From the NCBI RefSeq assembly GCF_019924635.1, contig NZ_CP065037.1, positions 372,001 to 436,000 on the forward strand: 64,000 nt of DNA, read 5' to 3'. Within the stretch, counting starts at the first letter, position 1. Each line of letters opens with the position of its first letter. This DNA is from Leifsonia sp. ZF2019. Its GTDB lineage: Bacteria > Actinomycetota > Actinomycetes > Actinomycetales > Microbacteriaceae. The position numbers and the translations under genes are program-made. This document shows, piece by piece, positions 17,961-26,292 of this stretch. The notes beneath the pieces were generated by a model. It saw only the letters and a list, made by a program, of their open reading frames with translations. It was not told the origin of the DNA and ran no database searches.

Positions 17961-19699
17961 CCGGGCGGCGCGGAGGCCGGCCGGCTCCCGCAGCTGCGGC
18001 AGCCGGCGCCGTCGTCGAGCGCATCGCACGCGAGTGGGCGGTTCCCGGGGTGGTCATCGCCGTCACGGACCGCAAGCGCGTCGTGTGGCAGCATGTCACC
18101 GGCTACGCCGACCTCGCGCGCGGCGTCCCGCTGCGGACCGACCATCTGCTCGAGATCGGGTCGATCAGCAAGATCGCGACCGCCATGGTCGTGCTCCAGA
18201 CCATCGCCGCGGGAGGACTCCGGCTCGAGCAGCCGATCGGGGAGGCGCTGCCCTGGGTGCCTGCGCCGCTGCGCGACCCGGCGATCACGCTGCGCACCCT
18301 GCTCACTCATACGGCCGGCCTGGTGGGCAGCGTCGACGCGCTGCCCGACGAGCGCGCACAGATCGCGGCATACGCGGAGGCGTCCCCGGTGCCGCCGGGC
18401 GCTCCCGGTTCGCGCTTCCACTATTCGAACGTCGGCTATCTCCTCCTCGGCCTGGCGGCGTCCTCCGCGGCCGGCCGCCCGTTGCCCGAGCTGGTGCGGG
18501 AGCAGGTCTTCCGGCCGGCGGGGATGGTCGACGCTGCTCCGGTCATCACCTCCGCCGATGCCGGCCGGCTCGCCTCCGGTCACCAGCCGCTCGCCGAGGA
18601 CCTGCCGTGGCGTCCGGGCGATCCGCTGGTGGCCGCACCCCTGATCGAGACCGCGGGAAGCGACGGCAGCATCGCCGCCACGGTCGCGGATCTCGCGGCG
18701 CTGGCCCGCGTCCTCCTCCGCGAGGGCGAGGGCGACGCGGGCGTCGTCCTCGATCGGTCGTCGTTCGCCGCCATGACCGGCACGCTCGCTCCGGAGGGCG
18801 AGGAGGTGCTCGTCCTCCCTGGAACGGCTGCTCCGGAGTGGAGCCGCTACGGTCTCGGGATCAATGTCGAGCAGACGCCCCGCGGTCCCGTGCTCAGCCA
18901 CGGCGGAGGGATGGTGGGCTTCGCGTCGTTCCTGCTCGCCGACCCCGCCGCGGGCAGGGCCGTCGTCGTCCTGACCAACGCCGACGGGGACAGCCCGGTC
19001 GCGGAGGCCCTCGCGCGCTCGGTCGACGCGGTGTTCGAGCGCGGTGGCCCGGGAGCGGAGCAGCAGGGGCTCTCAGGAGTGCGGTGGGCGCGTCCGTCGA
19101 GCGGCCGCGGTCCCGGCCCCCACGTGAGCGTGCGGCCGCCCGCTCTCCCCGCCGCGGCCCTCGGGGTGTTCCACGGCACCGACGGGAGGCGGCTCGAGGT
19201 CCTGGCGGCCGGCGACGGCCACGACGTCGTCCTCGACGGCCGTTCGGCAGCGCTGCGGTGGACGTGGAGCGACCGGTGTCTCACGACCCTGCCGGAGCTG
19301 CGACGCTTCGCGCTGGTGTTCGACGGCACGGCGTGGACCTGGGGTGCGGAGGAGTTCCGGCCGGAGCACGGGGCCGGGGGCGCACCCGACCCCGCGGCTG
19401 GTCCTGCGCTCCCCAGCGGGCATGACATCGCGGCGGTGCCCGGTCACTACCGCTCGTACACCCCCTGGTACCCCCATCTGAGAATCGTGCGGCGCCGATC
19501 CGGGCTCGTCCTCATCGCTCCGAGAGGCGTGGAGGCTCCCGCGGAGGACCACGCGCTCGTCCCGCTGGGCGGTGGGGCGTTCCGCATCGGCGAAGACCCG
19601 GCCGCACCCGAGATCCTGCGTGTCGGACCGGTGATCGACGGCGGCTGCGCCTGGATCGACCGCGACGGATGCCGGTACTCCCGGTCGTTCACCGCCTGA
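17957..19699 (+). CDS. Cytosolic S12-family serine hydrolase (beta-lactamase/D-aminopeptidase-like) with C-terminal extension
   Basis: A 580-residue protein. The GTG at 17957 overlaps the upstream stop (GTGA). Residues about 15-365 are a class C beta-lactamase-like domain with SISK (nucleophile Ser69, Lys72), Tyr156-Ser-Asn and His315-Gly-Gly, the three S12 motifs. There is no signal peptide or N-terminal membrane helix, so it should act in the cytoplasm, unlike most penicillin-binding relatives. Residues about 380-580 form an extra beta-rich domain reminiscent of the C-terminal modules of D-aminopeptidases. Together with the importer and M17 peptidase it probably cleaves imported peptides containing D-residues (inference). 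An 18-bp palindrome covers its stop codon. Confidence 0.85.
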   Translation: MTGRRGGRPAPAAAAAGAVVERIAREWAVPGVVIAVTDRKRVVWQHVTGYADLARGVPLRTDHLLEIGSISKIATAMVVLQTIAAGGLRLEQPIGEALPWVPAPLRDPAITLRTLLTHTAGLVGSVDALPDERAQIAAYAEASPVPPGAPGSRFHYSNVGYLLLGLAASSAAGRPLPELVREQVFRPAGMVDAAPVITSADAGRLASGHQPLAEDLPWRPGDPLVAAPLIETAGSDGSIAATVADLAALARVLLREGEGDAGVVLDRSSFAAMTGTLAPEGEEVLVLPGTAAPEWSRYGLGINVEQTPRGPVLSHGGGMVGFASFLLADPAAGRAVVVLTNADGDSPVAEALARSVDAVFERGGPGAEQQGLSGVRWARPSSGRGPGPHVSVRPPALPAAALGVFHGTDGRRLEVLAAGDGHDVVLDGRSAALRWTWSDRCLTTLPELRRFALVFDGTAWTWGAEEFRPEHGAGGAPDPAAGPALPSGHDIAAVPGHYRSYTPWYPHLRIVRRRSGLVLIAPRGVEAPAEDHALVPLGGGAFRIGEDPAAPEILRVGPVIDGGCAWIDRDGCRYSRSFTA

Positions 19700-19712
19700 G
19701 AGATCTCTCAGG
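19695..19712. repeat. Perfect 18-bp palindrome over the stop codon
   Basis: CCTGAGAGATCTCTCAGG reads the same on both strands and contains the TGA of the S12 hydrolase gene. As RNA it can fold as a 7-bp stem with a GATC loop, and a second small hairpin (CCCCG-AAC-CGGGG) follows at once. There is no T-tract. It may be a weak terminator, an mRNA-end stabiliser or a protein-binding site. Confidence 0.5.
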
Positions 19713-19875
19713 TCCCCCGAACCGGGGCCACTCCAACTGGGGCATACTCCCCGCACCGCCGGTATCGATAACGTCGGAGCAGGGAATCGCACACACTGTC
19801 ACGTCCGGCGCATCTCGCGCGCCGTCGTGACCCGCGCATCCCCTCCTGCCCGCACCCGACACGGCTGAGATCGAG

Positions 19876-22800
19876 ATGACACCAGACATTTCCGTACCCG
19901 AACCTGCCCGAATCCCCACTCGTTCGTCCTCCCGCCCGAGACACGCCCGCATCGGCCGGCGCCTGCTCGCGGGTCTCGGCGCGGCAGCGCTGATGGCGTC
20001 CGCGTGGCCGCTCGCCGCCGCAGCCGCCCCGGTCGTGGGCGGCTCCGGCACGCCCATCTCCTACACCGAGCAGGGAGCACCCGTCCCGATCGGCCAGAAC
20101 GTGACGATCACGAGCGACTCGGGAAGCCCCTCCACATACGGCGGCGGATACATCGACTTCCAGATCAACGGCGACCCGGCGTCGGCGCTCCTCTCGCTGC
20201 AGAGCGATGCGTCGCCCAGCACGGTGGACGGCGCGATCTCGATCGTGGACGGCATCGCCTATCGGGGCAACGGCACCACCGCCGACATCATCGGCTCGGT
20301 CGACGAGAAGCTCGATGGGACGAACGGTCACCTCCGGGTGAACTTCACGAGCCCGTTCTCCAACTCGAGCTTCGAGGACGGCATCACCGGCTGGACGCCC
20401 GTCACTCAGCAGGTCGACCTCGGCGTCACCCCGATCGCGGGCTATCCGTCGCTCGAGACGGGCACCTACCCGTCCGGCAGCGTCGCCGCACCGCAGGGGC
20501 CGCCGACGAACCAGGACAACAACGTGCCGTCCCGGCTCGGCACGCTCGCGGTGAAGCGCGACACCACCCAGTTCACCGATGGGAAGGCGAGCCTCTCGCT
20601 GTCGTCGGTGGGAATGACGACCCTGGCCGGCTGCGACGTCGTGCACGGGCCGGCGGTCTACAGCGACCCGTTCCCCGCCTCGAAGGGCGACCAGATCTAC
20701 TTCGACTGGCGCGCGTTCCACGGTGACGACGCCTATGACGTCCTGGGCTACATCCTGAACTCCGACACCGGCGCCACGACGCCGGTGCTCGACGCGACCG
20801 GTGTCGGCACCGGCGACACCGCGTGGGCGACCGTGAACGCCTCCATCCCTGCGGACGGCGACTACCGTTTCGTGTTCGTCGCGGGCACGTTCGACTTCAC
20901 GTGCGGCAAGGCCGCCGGCGCGTCGCTGTTCATCGACAACGTGCGGGTCTACGGCAAGAAGGCGACCGATGCCGCCGCTCAGGAGATCGCGCACCGCTTG
21001 CTCTACAAGAACACGTCCACGAACCCGCCGACGACTCCGCAGACCCTCACGGTGACGGTCAAGGACACCACCGGGACCACCGCGACCGACACGCAGCCCG
21101 GCGTCCAGATCCAGCCGGTCGACGATCCGCCGACGCTCGCCTCCCCGACTGCCGTCGCCTACACCAACACCGCAGCTGCGCCGGAGACCTTCGCGGTGCA
21201 GAACGGAACCCTCACCGGCACCGACCCCGACAGCACCGGCCTCGTCTACGGCATCGCCGGCGGCGTGGCGAACTCCGCCGTGGCGGGCTTCGACACCGCA
21301 CGCGCCGGTGCCTTCGGCACGCTCTACCTGAACTCGGCCACCGGCGCTTACCGCTTCGTCCCGGACGCGACCGCGATCGACTCGACGATGGTGAGCGCGG
21401 CCGACGCGTTCACCCTGACGGTGACCGCGGACGGCAAGTCCGACGCGAAGCAGCTCGCCGTCGACATCACCGTCCCGGTGTCCGGTGTCGCTCACGCGCC
21501 CACCGGGCTGCAAGCGGAGCCGGGCGCCGCATCCGCCGTCCTCACCTGGACCGCACCTGACTGGACGGGCGGGACCGCCCTCACCGGCTACCGGATCGAG
21601 TGGTCGCTCGACGGCGGCCTCACCTGGACGAGCGCGGACACCGGGTCGACGGACACCGCCTATACGGTGACCGGCCTGGCCAACGGCGTGGACACCCGCT
21701 TCCGGGTCAGCGCGATCACCGGCGCCGGTGCCGGAGCGGCGAGCTCGCCGTCGTCCGCGACCCCACGCACCGCGCCCGGGGCGCCGACCGGCCTCGCCGC
21801 CCAGCCGGGCGACACTCAGGTGGCCCTGTCGTGGCAGGCTCCGGCCGACGACGGCGGCGCACCGGTCACGGGGTACCGTATCGAGATGCTTGCGACCGGC
21901 GGATGGACGACCCTCGTCGCCGACACCGCATCGACCGCGACGACCTATACGGCCACCGGGCTCACGAACGGCACGCGCTCCTCGTTCCGGGTCACCGCGA
22001 TCAATGTCGGCGGCGCCAGCGTGGCGAGCGATGTCGCCGTCGCGACGCCGCGGACCGTCCCGGGGGCGCCGACCGGCCTCGCCGTCCAGCCCGGCGACGG
22101 GCAGGCGGTGCTCTCCTGGACCGCCCCGTCGGACGACGGCGGTGCACCGGTCACCGGCTACGGCATCGAGATGTCGTCGGACGGCACGACGTGGACCGGT
22201 GTCGTCGCCGACACCGGCAGCACCGCCACCACCTTCACGGTCGGCTCGCTCGTCAACGGCACCGCGACGCAGTTCCGCGTGAGCGCGGTCAACGTGGCAG
22301 GCGCGGGTGCGCCGGGTGCGGTCGTCTCCACCACGCCGCGGACCGTACCCGGTCTCCCCACCGGCCTGACCGCGGCGCCCGGCGACCACCAGGTCGTCCT
22401 GGCGTGGACCGCGCCCGCCGCCGACGGCGGGGCGCCGATCAGCGGATACCGCATCGAGAAGTCCACGGACGGCGGAAAGACCTGGACGGTCCAGGTCGCC
22501 GACACGGGCTCGACCGCGACCGGTTACATCGCCGACGACGTGGTGAACGGCACGGAGACGGCGTTCCGCGTGAGCGCGATCAACGCGGCCGGCGTCGGAG
22601 CTCCCGGCGACCCGGCGTCCACGACGCCGCGGACCACGGCCACCGGGCTCGCCATCACCTCGATCACGCCGGGCAACCACACCCTCACCGTCGCGTTCAC
22701 TCCTCCGTCGGACGACGGCGGCGCCCCGGTGACCGGCTACGAGTACTCGCTGGACGGCGGCACGACGTGGGTGCCGTTCGATGCGAGCGTGAGCCCGCTG

Positions 22801-23484
22801 GTGATCGGCGGTCTCGACAACGGCGTGGACTACGCCTTCACGATGCGGGCGGTGAACGCGGCCGGGCCCGGGCCGTCCACCGCTGTCCGATCGGTGCGCG
22901 CCGAGGTCTCCCCGGTGGCGGTCCCCGGGAGCACGGGAACGGCCCTCCCCGAGCTGAACCCGGGCGAGACCCGGATGTACATCGACGGGAAGGAGGTCAC
23001 CGTGACCGTCACACGCGCCGACGGCGTCCTGACCTTCCAGGGCGACGGCTACACCATCCGAATCAGCGCGGACGACAAGGGTGCCGTGCAGCTCGACGCC
23101 CAGGGCCGCATCGTGATCACCCACGGCGGCACCGTCCACGTCTCCGGCACCGGCTTCAAGCCCGGCTCGACCGCCGATGTGTGGCTCTTCAGCGCGCCGG
23201 TCCTCCTCGGCCAGCCGGTCGTCGACGGCACGGGGGACTTCGCGGCCTCGTACCAGATCCCGGCGAGCACCCCCGCCGGGGCGCACACCCTCCAGATCAA
23301 CGGCCTCTCGGCGGACGGGAAGCTCCGCACCGCCGTCACCGGTGTGATCCTGGAGGCGGAGACGGGTCTGGCGTCCACGGGATCGAGTGCGGCCGGCGCG
23401 ATGGTCGCGGGAGGCTTCGCGGTCGCCCTCGTCCTCGCCGGCGCCCTGCTCGGAGCCCGCAACCGCCGCCGTCGGACGGCCTGA
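19876..23484 (+). CDS. Secreted, sortase-anchored surface protein with FN3 repeats (LASTG signal)
   Basis: A 1202-residue exported protein. Residues about 25-51 form a signal peptide with an Arg-Arg pair and an Ala-rich cleavage region. Residues about 55-430 are beta-rich with a SFEDGITGW lectin-like block. About 435-535 resemble a cadherin/VCBS-type repeat (TLTGTDPDSTG...GAYRFVPD). Five fibronectin type III domains of about 96 residues run from about 538 to 1015, each with the core GxP(V/I)(T/S)GYxIE and an NGxxxxFRVxAxN turn. The C-terminus has LASTG at 1165-1169, a hydrophobic helix and an Arg-rich tail, a sorting signal of the LAxTG (class E sortase) type. Function is probably adhesion or carbohydrate contact. 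No sortase gene is nearby. Confidence 0.88.
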   Translation: MTPDISVPEPARIPTRSSSRPRHARIGRRLLAGLGAAALMASAWPLAAAAAPVVGGSGTPISYTEQGAPVPIGQNVTITSDSGSPSTYGGGYIDFQINGDPASALLSLQSDASPSTVDGAISIVDGIAYRGNGTTADIIGSVDEKLDGTNGHLRVNFTSPFSNSSFEDGITGWTPVTQQVDLGVTPIAGYPSLETGTYPSGSVAAPQGPPTNQDNNVPSRLGTLAVKRDTTQFTDGKASLSLSSVGMTTLAGCDVVHGPAVYSDPFPASKGDQIYFDWRAFHGDDAYDVLGYILNSDTGATTPVLDATGVGTGDTAWATVNASIPADGDYRFVFVAGTFDFTCGKAAGASLFIDNVRVYGKKATDAAAQEIAHRLLYKNTSTNPPTTPQTLTVTVKDTTGTTATDTQPGVQIQPVDDPPTLASPTAVAYTNTAAAPETFAVQNGTLTGTDPDSTGLVYGIAGGVANSAVAGFDTARAGAFGTLYLNSATGAYRFVPDATAIDSTMVSAADAFTLTVTADGKSDAKQLAVDITVPVSGVAHAPTGLQAEPGAASAVLTWTAPDWTGGTALTGYRIEWSLDGGLTWTSADTGSTDTAYTVTGLANGVDTRFRVSAITGAGAGAASSPSSATPRTAPGAPTGLAAQPGDTQVALSWQAPADDGGAPVTGYRIEMLATGGWTTLVADTASTATTYTATGLTNGTRSSFRVTAINVGGASVASDVAVATPRTVPGAPTGLAVQPGDGQAVLSWTAPSDDGGAPVTGYGIEMSSDGTTWTGVVADTGSTATTFTVGSLVNGTATQFRVSAVNVAGAGAPGAVVSTTPRTVPGLPTGLTAAPGDHQVVLAWTAPAADGGAPISGYRIEKSTDGGKTWTVQVADTGSTATGYIADDVVNGTETAFRVSAINAAGVGAPGDPASTTPRTTATGLAITSITPGNHTLTVAFTPPSDDGGAPVTGYEYSLDGGTTWVPFDASVSPLVIGGLDNGVDYAFTMRAVNAAGPGPSTAVRSVRAEVSPVAVPGSTGTALPELNPGETRMYIDGKEVTVTVTRADGVLTFQGDGYTIRISADDKGAVQLDAQGRIVITHGGTVHVSGTGFKPGSTADVWLFSAPVLLGQPVVDGTGDFAASYQIPASTPAGAHTLQINGLSADGKLRTAVTGVILEAETGLASTGSSAAGAMVAGGFAVALVLAGALLGARNRRRRTA

Positions 23485-23493
23485 TCGGAGTCG

Positions 23494-23530
23494 GCCCGGA
23501 TGCGCTCCGCACTCGCGAGCGCATCCGGGC
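23494..23530. terminator. Strong bidirectional hairpin terminator
   Basis: GCCCGGATGCGCT (23494-23506) and AGCGCATCCGGGC (23518-23530) form a perfect 13-bp stem with an 11-nt loop, 10 bp after the surface-protein stop and before the end of the convergent acetyltransferase gene. There is no T-tract, as is usual in high-GC actinobacteria. Confidence 0.8.
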
Positions 23531-23561
23531 ACGCTCGATCCCCTGATCGATCGCCCGGCGG

Positions 23562-24140
23562 CTACGCGGCCGGCGTTGCCGCTCCCCGCGCCTGCCGGTC
23601 GCACTCCGCGCGGAGCAGCGCCCAGCTGTCGACGCTCGTCCACTCATCCTTGAACCAGTCGGCCTCCACCGCGCGTCCCTCGTGGCGGAATCCGAGCCGG
23701 GTGAACAGGCGGGCGGCCGCCGTGTTGCGTGCGTCGGTCGTCGCGCACACGCGGTGCGCGCCGAGCGCGCCGAAGAGGGCTGCGATGAGGCCGCGGAGCG
23801 CTTCTGCGGCTGCTCCCGTCCCCTGCATCGCGGGAGCGATGGTGACTCCCAGCTCGTACGAGTCCGGCTGGTCGGGCAGGGCGTGCACCGCGACGTCGCC
23901 GACGAGCGCACCCGTCGAGCGGTCGCGGACCGCCACCTGGAGCCAGAGACCCGACTGCGGGACGATCGCATCGGGCTGGGAGGCGAGCAGTTCGTCGGCG
24001 TCGTCGGTCGAATAGGTCGGCGTCCACGACTGCCACCGGGCCACATCCGGCACCCGGCGGTAGTCGACGAAGGCATCGCGATCCTGCTGCGCCAGCGGGC
24101 TCAGCGCGAACCGCTCCGTCGTGATCGGGAACATGGGCAT
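23562..24140 (-). CDS. GNAT-family N-acetyltransferase (RimJ/RimL-like)
   Basis: A 192-residue protein with the acetyl-CoA fold. It shows the N-terminal ITTERFALSPLAQQDRDAF strand-helix, ELGVTIAPAMQGTGAAAEALRGLIAALF (motif A with the pyrophosphate loop Q-G-T-G-A-A) and DARNTAAARLFTRLGFRHEGR (motif B). This order is typical of the RimJ/RimL branch, which acetylates protein N-termini, amino groups of metabolites or antibiotics; the substrate is unknown. ATG 24140 and ATG 24134 are both possible starts and neither has a clear ribosome site. It is divergent from the VIT1-type gene with a 60-bp gap. Confidence 0.85.
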   Translation of the reverse strand: MPMFPITTERFALSPLAQQDRDAFVDYRRVPDVARWQSWTPTYSTDDADELLASQPDAIVPQSGLWLQVAVRDRSTGALVGDVAVHALPDQPDSYELGVTIAPAMQGTGAAAEALRGLIAALFGALGAHRVCATTDARNTAAARLFTRLGFRHEGRAVEADWFKDEWTSVDSWALLRAECDRQARGAATPAA

Positions 24141-24200
24141 GAGGATCACGCTAGCCGAGCGTCCAGGTGGCAGGCCTCCGTGCCCATGCCACAATGCCCC

Positions 24201-24893
24201 ATGCCCACCGTCCTCGCCCGCCTCCGCTCCGCGGTCACCGACGCGGCCTCCCTGCGCTCGTGGACGGTCGACGCGAACGACGGGATCATCGCGACCGCGG
24301 GTGTGCTGGAGGGTTTCGCGGGTGCCGGAGCGAGCGATGCGACCCTGCTGACCGCTGCGGTGGTCGCGACCATCGCGGGCGGACTCAGCCTGGGCGGGGC
24401 GAAGTGGTCGGAGGAGGCTGCGGAGCGGGAGGCGCAGCTGCGGGTGGCGCGGGAGGAGGCTGCGCAGCTGGAGCTGAGCCCGGAGGAGGAGGTCGTCGAG
24501 CTGGCCGGGTACTACGAGCGCAAGGGAGTGAGCGCCGCGGTGGCGCGGCAGGTGGCCGAGGAGCTGACGGCGGCGGACGCTCTGGGCGCGCAGCTCGAGG
24601 CGGAGCACGGGATCCGGGAGGTCATGGCGCGCGCGGCGCCGGTCTGGGCCGGGGTGAGCGCGAGCGCCGCGTTCGTGCTGGGGGCGCTCGTCCCGCTGCT
24701 GATCACCGTCCTCGTGCCGGGCAAGCTGGAGGCGTGGGCGGTGCTGGTCGCGGTGATCGCATCGCTGGTGCTGACGTCCGTCGTCAGCGCGCGCAGCGGG
24801 CGCACCGGTGTGCTGCGGACGATGACGCGGTCTCTCACGGTGGGCGTGGGGACGCTGGGGATCAGCTTCCTCGCGGGGCTGCTGATCTTCTGA
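24201..24893 (+). CDS. VIT1/CCC1-family metal transporter
   Basis: A 230-residue membrane protein of the VIT1/CCC1 family, which moves Fe2+ or Mn2+. Helix 1 carries the signature DANDGIIATAGVLEGFAGAG, followed by a second helix and a charged cytosolic segment rich in Glu (about residues 70-140: EEAAEREAQLRVAREEAAQL) that binds metal in relatives. Three C-terminal helices end at the C-terminus. ATG 24201 was chosen; an in-frame ATG at 24186 is possible. A CACAAT -10-like element just upstream hints at a leaderless transcript. The 3' end overlaps the convergent MFS gene by 32 bp. Confidence 0.85.
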   Translation: MPTVLARLRSAVTDAASLRSWTVDANDGIIATAGVLEGFAGAGASDATLLTAAVVATIAGGLSLGGAKWSEEAAEREAQLRVAREEAAQLELSPEEEVVELAGYYERKGVSAAVARQVAEELTAADALGAQLEAEHGIREVMARAAPVWAGVSASAAFVLGALVPLLITVLVPGKLEAWAVLVAVIASLVLTSVVSARSGRTGVLRTMTRSLTVGVGTLGISFLAGLLIF

Positions 24894-26214
24894 GGGTCCG
24901 CGCGGGCGCGGCCGGCCGGCGCGCCTTCTCGCCCAGCCGGTCGAGCGGCACGAACGCGTTCAGCGTCACCAGAGCGATGCCGCCGGCCGCGGCGATCGCC
25001 CCCGGGATCCAGAACAGGTGCGGCAGGCCCAGCCAGGCCGTCCCGATGCTGCCGACGAATCCTCCGACGGCCGCGTTGATCGCGTACGAGCTGAGGAAGA
25101 CGCTGGAGGCCATCCCGACCCGCGCGGGCTGGAACCGCTGCGCGACCGTGACGCCGAGCACGCCGAACGTCGCGATCACGCCGGCCATCAGCATCTGTCC
25201 GGCGATGAGGGGCAGCAGGTGGGGCTCGATCGCGTCGGCGGACGCGTAGCAGGCGTGCGCGCCGACGGCCATCACCGCACCAGCGAGGAGCACGCGGGCG
25301 ATGCCCACCCGGTCGGCGATCAGCGCCGCGAGCGGCATGAGCGCGACCTCGACGAGCGGCTGGAAGCCGATGATCGCACCGCGCACGGCCGCACTGACAT
25401 GCAGGTCGCCGTCCATGTAGAGAGGGAGGTAGGCGAGCTTCACGGTCTCGCCGCACATGATGAGCACGTAGATGCCGGTGAAGAGCAGCAGCGGGACCAT
25501 CGAGTGGGTCCGTGGCGCGCCGGTCGGGATGGGCGCGGTGCGCGTGAGCGCCGGGGCGGGCGGTAGACCGGCATCGGGCTCCGGCTCGGCCGCCGCCACC
25601 AGGGCTGCGCCCGGGACCGGCGCCGCCCGGCCCGCACCGATCAGCGGGACGATCGACAGGAGGAGGCTGACGCCGGTCGCGAGCAGCAGCGGCCGCAGTC
25701 CGAGCACGGCGCCGAGCGTCGCGCCGATCACCGGCCCGATGATCCACCCGAACGCCATCGCCATGCGCGTCAGCGCGACGACCTGGTTGTCGACCGGGGT
25801 GGGGTGCCGGTCCAGCTCGTCGCGTACGGCCGCCTGGAGCTGCGCCGCACCCGCGCCCGCCACGCTGAGCAGCAGGATGTTGATGGCGAACGGCATCCAC
25901 GTCTGGGTGGCGAACGCCATCAGCACCCAGCCCGCGAAGCCGGCGAGAGCCGACAGCCGGAACACCAGCAGCCGCGACCCCGCCCGATCGGACAGCGAGC
26001 CCACCACGTAGCCGGCGATCGGCGCGGCGAGGTTGGTCAGGTAGTACAGGCCGGCCAGGGCATCCGTGAGGTGCAGCTCCCGCACCAGGAACAGTGTCAT
26101 CTGCGGCGCGGTGACCGAGATGCCGATGCCCGAGATGACAAGGCTGATGAACGCGCCGCGGAGGAGGCGCGAGCGGAGGATGTAGCGCGCGGCTGCGGCG
26201 CGGGTGGGCGGCAC
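24862..26214 (-). CDS. MFS transporter, sugar-efflux (SetA)-like
   Basis: A 450-residue protein with twelve predicted helices in two halves. The half-junction is a Pro/Ala-rich cytosolic loop (about residues 205-240). The 2-3 loop GSLSDRAGSRLLVF and its weaker counterpart in half 2 (AALIADRVG) match major facilitator transporters, and the overall pattern is closest to the SetA/SetB-type sugar exporters; the substrate is not determinable. The start is GTG 26214, with a GATACC -10-like hexamer about 8 nt upstream, suggesting a short leader. The gene lies 78 bp downstream of the aldo/keto reductase in the same direction and overlaps the VIT1-type gene tail to tail. Confidence 0.8.
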   Translation of the reverse strand: MPPTRAAAARYILRSRLLRGAFISLVISGIGISVTAPQMTLFLVRELHLTDALAGLYYLTNLAAPIAGYVVGSLSDRAGSRLLVFRLSALAGFAGWVLMAFATQTWMPFAINILLLSVAGAGAAQLQAAVRDELDRHPTPVDNQVVALTRMAMAFGWIIGPVIGATLGAVLGLRPLLLATGVSLLLSIVPLIGAGRAAPVPGAALVAAAEPEPDAGLPPAPALTRTAPIPTGAPRTHSMVPLLLFTGIYVLIMCGETVKLAYLPLYMDGDLHVSAAVRGAIIGFQPLVEVALMPLAALIADRVGIARVLLAGAVMAVGAHACYASADAIEPHLLPLIAGQMLMAGVIATFGVLGVTVAQRFQPARVGMASSVFLSSYAINAAVGGFVGSIGTAWLGLPHLFWIPGAIAAAGGIALVTLNAFVPLDRLGEKARRPAAPARTLRRSAAPRGS

Positions 26215-26292
26215 CGACAGATGGTATCAGAGTGGTCGCATAGTGGACTACTCGGTCGGCGTCGACGCCGCCGCCGGCTTCCGCATCGCCCG

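Noticed and set aside
21486..22920. DNA repeats of about 288 bp treated as a CRISPR or mobile repeat
   Set aside because: They are in-frame FN3 domain repeats within one protein gene.
19708..23643. 1311-codon minus-strand frame opposite the FN3 surface protein
   Set aside because: Its repeats only mirror the FN3 repeats of the plus strand; no coherent domain, signal peptide or ribosome site.
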